64,000 nt of DNA. Source: Sinonovacula constricta. Its lineage: Eukaryota; Mollusca; Bivalvia; Cardiida; Solecurtidae. Positions within the stretch are counted from its first letter, which is position 1, and each line of letters begins with the position of its first letter. The stretch lies in contig CM017563.1 in assembly GCA_007844125.1 (NCBI GenBank), positions 372,001 through 436,000 on the forward strand, written 5' to 3'. Positions 61,001 to 64,000 of this stretch are shown here, piece after piece. The notes under the pieces are model-generated. The model saw only the letters and a list, made by a program, of their open reading frames with translations. It did not search any database and was not told the origin of the DNA. The position numbers and the translations under genes are program-made.

Positions 61001-63329
61001 GAACTGTGGTCTGAAATGTAGGATTGATCACCATGACCATGGTGAGTGGGAAAGGTGATTAACAGAAAGTCTTTACATGGGGCATTAGAACTGTTCTTCG
61101 AGGGGTAGGGCGGATTTCCGGGAAGGTGAGCTGGCCAGTTGGTCAACAGAGATTCTGATTATTTGGCGCGGAGCTGTGCTTCGAGGGGTAGGACTCGTAT
61201 CCAGGGAAAATGACAAAGTTAGTGTGTCAGTTTGTAAACAGAAAGTCCTGATGTTGTGCTTGTAACTGTAGTTCGAGAGGTTGTGGGGATTACAGGTGAG
61301 AGGGATAAGGTTGATGGGTCACTTAACAGAGAGTTCAGATGTGATGCAAATAAAACTGCCCCGTGAGGAAAACTGCTCCGTAAGGAAGGAAAGATTACCG
61401 GGAATAAGACCAAAGTTAATGGATTGTTCGGTCAACAGAGAGATTATATGTGGTGCATGACAATGTCAGAGGTCAAAAAGAGATTTAAGACGTACATGCA
61501 TCCCCGGTTCTTACGAAAAATGCGAAATCCCTAGATGCTGACAAACCATCTTTAAGGAATGTTAGAATAATAATTCTGTTTGTGTAGTTTTGTATCAACT
61601 ACACAGAGTGCCGAAGACCTCCAGCTCATTTTTGGTGGAAGATCATCGTAAGGTAGAACCAGACCGCACAGCATGCCAGCTGACTCCTCGCCCCCCCCCC
61701 CTATTCCACCCCCACCCCCAACATTAAAATTCTTTCCTCGACCGGATCTGAAACCCACGGAGGGATGTGGAGTTACGAGATGGAGATTCTGACCGCCCAG
61801 CCACGGCGCTAAAGCTGAACTAATCAGAGAATTGCACATTGGGGAATGATACTCAACAATATAGTAGTATAAAATAATTATATGTACTTGGGACTTGAGT
61901 GTAGGTCAAATAAATGAGACCGTTAAATAAAAAAAAGGAAAAACCAGTCCACAGGGAAGCAAACATTTAAAAAAGAATGTCAGATTTAAGGTCTAAAAAA
62001 GGGTATACACGCCGCCATTTAGTTACCAGTCCGTGCTTTGATCAAAGCGTAAAACACATTTCACATTTGTATCTGGTGCTGATCAGGTTAATCTTCGCTT
62101 TTTACCGACAAACTCGTAAGCATTACTCCATCTTACTAACATGTGGCACTATTTGTGAGCACTTGTCCAGCGTACCAGCACTGAAACCACCACTTGAATA
62201 TTTTACACAACCACCAGAAAGTCTAACTCTTCTTTGCAGATTATGAGCAAACTTGACTTTAACGGAACAGTTTCAGAATTCTTCCGTAGCCTTGAGGGAA
62301 ATCCGAAATTCTACACAAATGATACGGTGAGTTTTCTTCTCTTTTTTTCTTAGTCATCTGAATACATGTAATGTACATGCAATTTGTATTTTTCACATAT
62401 TTACCGTCATTGGTCAGATCCCCGTAAGTCAATCGGAACTATTCGGGTATTTCCGTCTACGAAAAGATCACCTATGGGATGTCACGAATTTTGTGGAAAT
62501 ATGTATACAGAACTGTCACTTTTGTTTGCTGGCACACACAAAAAAACGAGATAAATATTTGTTTACAATTAGTAGAGAGTGTATTGTATAGCATATTACA
62601 TAATTTCAGACTACTAAACTTCGCTTACCTCGCATTTGATATTTGGCCAAATATATACAACTACCACATTTAAACGTTGTTACCGACAGTTTGGTCCAAA
62701 ATTGTTTTCATCAAATAACTAAATAGTTCATTGTTACCTAAAAAGATCTTGCAAAATACTGTCCATTGATGCTCTGGACCAGTGTAAACAGTGAAACATA
62801 TATTCCCATTACTCATTGCAAACAGTTATTTCCTATCTGAGCCAGGCTACAAAGATAGCTATTTTTAACTTAAAAAAAACTCACGCGATTACGTTATATC
62901 GTCATTCAGGTTATCCGCCCTGACGTAGGTATCTATTTTTAGCAGAGAACACTATCGTACATACTTATTATAGATTTGGAAATAAGTGTACTTTTAGAGT
63001 GTTTGTACCGCGATTTGTACTGTCTAACAATGGATGCCCTGTTCAACATCATCTTTACTTATACTAAAGTTGATGCTCTCATTACCAAAAGCAGTGGTAA
63101 GGTATTGTAACGTGACTTTGATCTAGGGAAACTGTCAGCTACCACCTTTTAAGACAGATAAAAAGTGGCTTACTTCTCGGCGTTTATCTGAGAGTGGTTG
63201 TGCAGGTATCGCCAAGAAGTTCCGATTGATCGCCCATCTCTGAGTGTCTTCTGGGTTTTCTAACATACAATTTAGTTTACCGTGACTTGCAGGCTGATGG
63301 CTTGCTCCAACACTTGTTTTACTATCGAA
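48121..63329 (+). CDS. DUF885 (PF05960) family protein gene, ten exons seen, both ends incomplete
   Basis: Exons 48121-48176, 49914-50062, 50662-50792, 54863-54992, 57047-57115, 57463-57578, 60289-60370, 60698-60865, 62240-62326 and 63293-63329 join in one phase to about 340 residues. The start resembles a signal peptide ([12 protein letters not shown]), so the product is probably secreted or in the secretory pathway. Family landmarks in order are [90 protein letters not shown] and [15 protein letters not shown]885 proteins are usually 550-600 residues and, as I recall, carry a conserved HE-x-x-PGHH-like, metalloprotease-type motif near the C-terminus. That part lies beyond the window, so activity cannot be judged. 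The function of the family is not established. Introns are up to about 4 kb and loaded with satellites and SINEs. Confidence 0.85.
49402..49724 (-). mobile_element. Full-length tRNA-derived SINE (family A) in intron
   Basis: Minus strand. The tRNA-like head at the right has A-box TAGCTCAATCGGTAGAGCG and B-box GGTTCGATCCCGGG. The tail at the left ends AATAAACAAACAAAC. A 9-bp target duplication TGCTTCAAT lies at 49393-49401 and 49725-49733. It is the best-preserved family A copy and can serve as the reference. Confidence 0.93.
49914..50062 (+). CDS. DUF885 gene exon: [16 protein letters not shown]...
   Basis: Acceptor CTATCAG, donor AAGG then GTAAGG. Two bases complete the Gly from the previous exon, then 49 codons follow, ending MAMYNITR in phase 0. 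[14 protein letters not shown] matches the start of the DUF885 domain (a tryptophan-rich helix followed by P-E-x-A/S-T). Confidence 0.88.
50662..50792 (+). CDS. DUF885 gene exon: [16 protein letters not shown]...
   Basis: Acceptor CTTTACAG, 43 codons plus two bases. The donor is placed at AT then GTACGG (50793) because only this choice keeps phase with the next exon (completing Met, then Y-G-S). A nearby GTATTC would end in the wrong phase. Contains [15 protein letters not shown]. Confidence 0.8.
52628..52708. repeat. (GAC)n(GAT)n microsatellite
   Basis: Pure trinucleotide run changing from GAC to GAT units; its frames would read poly-Asp or poly-His and are artefacts. Confidence 0.97.
53398..53785. 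repeat. 53-bp minisatellite
   Basis: About seven diverged units with GCGCCAAACAATTGCAAATT, CCTGTTATTGCCTGCTGCG and TTATTGAAACTATC; unit starts are spaced 51-54 bp with one 65-bp unit. Confidence 0.9.
54863..54992 (+). CDS. DUF885 gene exon: [17 protein letters not shown]...
   Basis: Acceptor TATGCAG, donor CAACAG then GTAGGT; one base plus 43 codons. PINFLGG-x-H is the family's conserved P-x-N-x-x-G-G/D block, and [11 protein letters not shown] follows it. It is preceded by a 4-kb intron. Confidence 0.9.
55043..55192 (-). mobile_element. Truncated SINE (family B) in intron
   Basis: Minus-strand tail half of family B: (GGATT)n run, CCGGCATTTTTGCCGATACT, GGGGCACTTATGAGGTACC, GTCAGGCGTAATGT. 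It stops there and abuts the 50-bp minisatellite. Confidence 0.85.
55193..55548. repeat. 50-bp minisatellite
   Basis: About seven units of CCACCTTTGTAAACGTGAAA, AGATTGTCCCAGTTATATTG, AACATTCAT. The middle units are close to identical; the outer ones are diverged. Confidence 0.93.
55641..56958. repeat. 64-bp satellite, about 20.6 copies
   Basis: Very regular 64-bp units (starts at 55641, 55705, 55769, 55833 and onward): CTGACCAGACAGATTCTAGC, AAGAGGTGTCTGATCTGTAT, CCACACTACTTGCTGAAGCC, AGGC. Variation is at a few fixed positions (GACC or GATC; CAAG or CTAG; TCC or TCT), indicating recent expansion. It lies 88 bases before the exon at 57047. Confidence 0.97.
57047..57115 (+). CDS. DUF885 gene exon: [16 protein letters not shown]...
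   Basis: Acceptor TTGTTCAG, donor TTG then GTAAGT; exactly 23 codons, phase 0 at both ends. Helical segment with [12 protein letters not shown]. Confidence 0.87.
57463..57578 (+). CDS. DUF885 gene exon: [16 protein letters not shown]...
   Basis: Acceptor TTCAACCAG, donor GAAAG then GTAAAA; 38 codons plus two bases. Two potential N-glycosylation sites (N-N-S and N-S-S) fit a secreted protein. Confidence 0.85.
57740..58060. repeat. (TG)n-rich microsatellite, 320 bp
   Basis: GC start, then TG with TATG and TTTG interruptions, ending in a pure TG run. Confidence 0.97.
58061..59768. other. Intron sequence, nothing recognised
   Basis: AT-rich intron DNA between exons 57463-57578 and 60289-60370; no repeat family or nested gene was identified. 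Confidence 0.6.
59769..59967. repeat. 16-bp tandem repeat CGATACACATACCTTT
   Basis: About 12 copies. The first two differ slightly and the rest look identical. Confidence 0.97.
60289..60370 (+). CDS. DUF885 gene exon: [16 protein letters not shown]...
   Basis: Acceptor ATTGCAG, donor GAC then GTAAGT; one base plus 27 codons. Contains [21 protein letters not shown]. Confidence 0.87.
60698..60865 (+). CDS. DUF885 gene exon: [16 protein letters not shown]...
   Basis: Acceptor TTGAATAG, donor AAAAAG then GTAAGC; 56 codons, phase 0 at both ends. It holds the most recognisable family blocks: [20 protein letters not shown] and [15 protein letters not shown]. The last 40 bases and the donor recur, decayed, in the following intron. 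Confidence 0.92.
60870..61480 (+). repeat. Diverged 80-105 bp repeats derived from the preceding exon and donor
   Basis: Six degenerate units follow exon 60698-60865. Each resembles the exon end plus donor plus first intron bases (CTCCGAGAAGTAGAGCGAAT, CACCGGAGAAATGAAAAAG, GTAAGCCC, then GGCCAACAGTGAG). Unit starts lie near 60917, 61011, 61094, 61173, 61269 and 61372; for example CTGCTCCGTAAGGAAGGAAA then GATTACCGGGAATAAGACC and GGTCAACAGAGAG in the last. Confidence 0.75.
61690..61727. repeat. C-run with (CCCCCA) units
   Basis: About ten C residues, then TATTCCA and CCCCCACCCCCA. On the minus strand this is a G-rich, quadruplex-prone stretch. Confidence 0.9.
61735..61815 (-). mobile_element. 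tRNA-like relic, possibly a SINE head
   Basis: On the minus strand GCGCCGTGGCTGGGCGGTCA is A-box-like and GTGGGTTTCAGATCC B-box-like, about 45 bases apart. No clear body or target duplication was seen. Confidence 0.35.
62240..62326 (+). CDS. DUF885 gene exon: [16 protein letters not shown]...
   Basis: Acceptor CTTTGCAG, donor ACG then GTGAGT; 29 codons, phase 0. [19 protein letters not shown] matches the family's G-x-x-x-E-F-x-x-x-L-x-x-x-P-x-F-Y pattern. Confidence 0.9.
63293..63329 (+). CDS. DUF885 gene exon: [12 protein letters not shown], last exon in window
   Basis: Acceptor GACTTGCAG, donor CGAA (ending 63329) then GTGAGT; 12 codons plus one base. ADGLL-x-x-L-x-Y-Y-R corresponds to the helix after the F-Y block. 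The gene continues beyond 64000. Confidence 0.8.
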
Positions 63330-63447
63330 GTGAGTCTAAACAAAATCTGCATTTAATGAACTGTTTATATTTTTGTTATATAAATACATGTACATATATT
63401 GTGTTAATCGTTAAGTTTGTGAGGAAGTCCAAAAAAAAAACTGTTAT

Positions 63448-63962
63448 TATCTGTTTGGAAGTCTAAGCTAAATCTATGAAGACGTCCAAGCTTGAACTGT
63501 TATAATATATTAAGACGTCCAAGCTTAAACTGTGTTTATCTGTGAGGAGGTCCAAGTTAAAACTGTTATTATTTATGAAGACGTCCAAGCTGAAACTGTT
63601 TTTATCTGTGATGAAGTCCAGGCTAAAACTGTTCTTATCTGTGAGGACAGCCAAGCTAAAACTGTTATTTTCTGTGGAATGTCCAAGCTAAAACTGTTAT
63701 TATCTGTAAGGACGTCCAAGATTAAACTGTTCTTATCTGTGAGGACGTCCAAGATTAAACTGTTATTATCTGTGAGGACGTCCACGCTTAAACTGTTTTG
63801 ATCTGTGAGGACGTCCACGCTTAAACTGTTTTTATCTGGGAGGACGCCTAAGCTAAAACTGTTATTATCTGCGAGGACGTCCAAGCTTAAACTGTTTTTA
63901 TCTGTGAGGACGTCCAAGCTTAAACTGTTTTTATCTGTGATGAAGTCCAAGCTAATACTGTT
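63448..63962. repeat. 33-bp minisatellite, about 15 units
   Basis: Units of GAGGACGTCCAAGCTTAAAC then TGTTTTTATCTGT, in the intron after exon 63293-63329. Because 33 is divisible by three, 11-residue repeat frames stay open on both strands; neither is likely a gene. Confidence 0.93.
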
Positions 63963-64000
63963 ATATCTGTGTTCCTACATTTAGCAAATAATTAACTACA

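Noticed and set aside
63573..63950. 125-codon minus-strand frame with 11-residue repeats
   Set aside because: A 33-bp minisatellite inside the intron of a plus-strand gene; open in both directions.

Overview
This is an AT-rich, repeat-laden stretch of an animal nuclear genome, almost certainly a bivalve mollusc. The support is (i) tandem arrays of about 136 bp and 168 bp whose wording (ACCTAGTGACC, GACCCCACGTGACCC, CCGACCTGGGTCTTGTG) I recognise from bivalve genomes, (ii) several tRNA-headed SINE families with target-site duplications, (iii) decayed non-LTR and LTR retrotransposons, and (iv) genes broken into short exons by GT-AG introns. Nothing suggests bacteria, and no operon, tRNA gene or CRISPR array is present.

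Layout. 1-4600: a G-poor 19-bp minisatellite with higher-order copies, lying in an intron just downstream of a minus-strand exon (4631-5348) of a DZIP3-like HEPN-domain gene that has an in-frame stop. 5500-8600: the two bivalve tandem arrays. 8.6-17 kb: mostly unannotatable sequence with a SINE, microsatellites, a pair of 98-bp direct repeats and a short SAP-motif reading frame. 17.3-32.6 kb: two copies of a roughly 3.2-kb segment (LINE 3' fragment plus unknown DNA with a 69-bp repeat). The first copy was split by a 6.34-kb Ty3/gypsy element, which was itself later hit by a SINE. 33-46 kb: LINE and SINE debris and minisatellites.

48.1-63.3 kb (plus strand, running off the right edge): the one clear protein-coding gene, at least ten exons in consistent phase encoding about 340 residues of a DUF885 (PF05960) family protein. 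Its first exon is not resolved and its C-terminal part lies beyond the window. Its introns are packed with satellites, including one that appears to derive from the gene's own exon and splice donor.

The most interesting items are the LTR element, whose pol order is protease-integrase-RT-RNase H (Gmr1-like, unusual for Ty3/gypsy) and whose empty target site survives in the second segment copy; the intron-rich animal DUF885 gene; and the exon-derived intronic repeat. All calls were made by eye from the sequence; family names rest on remembered motif patterns, not on searches.
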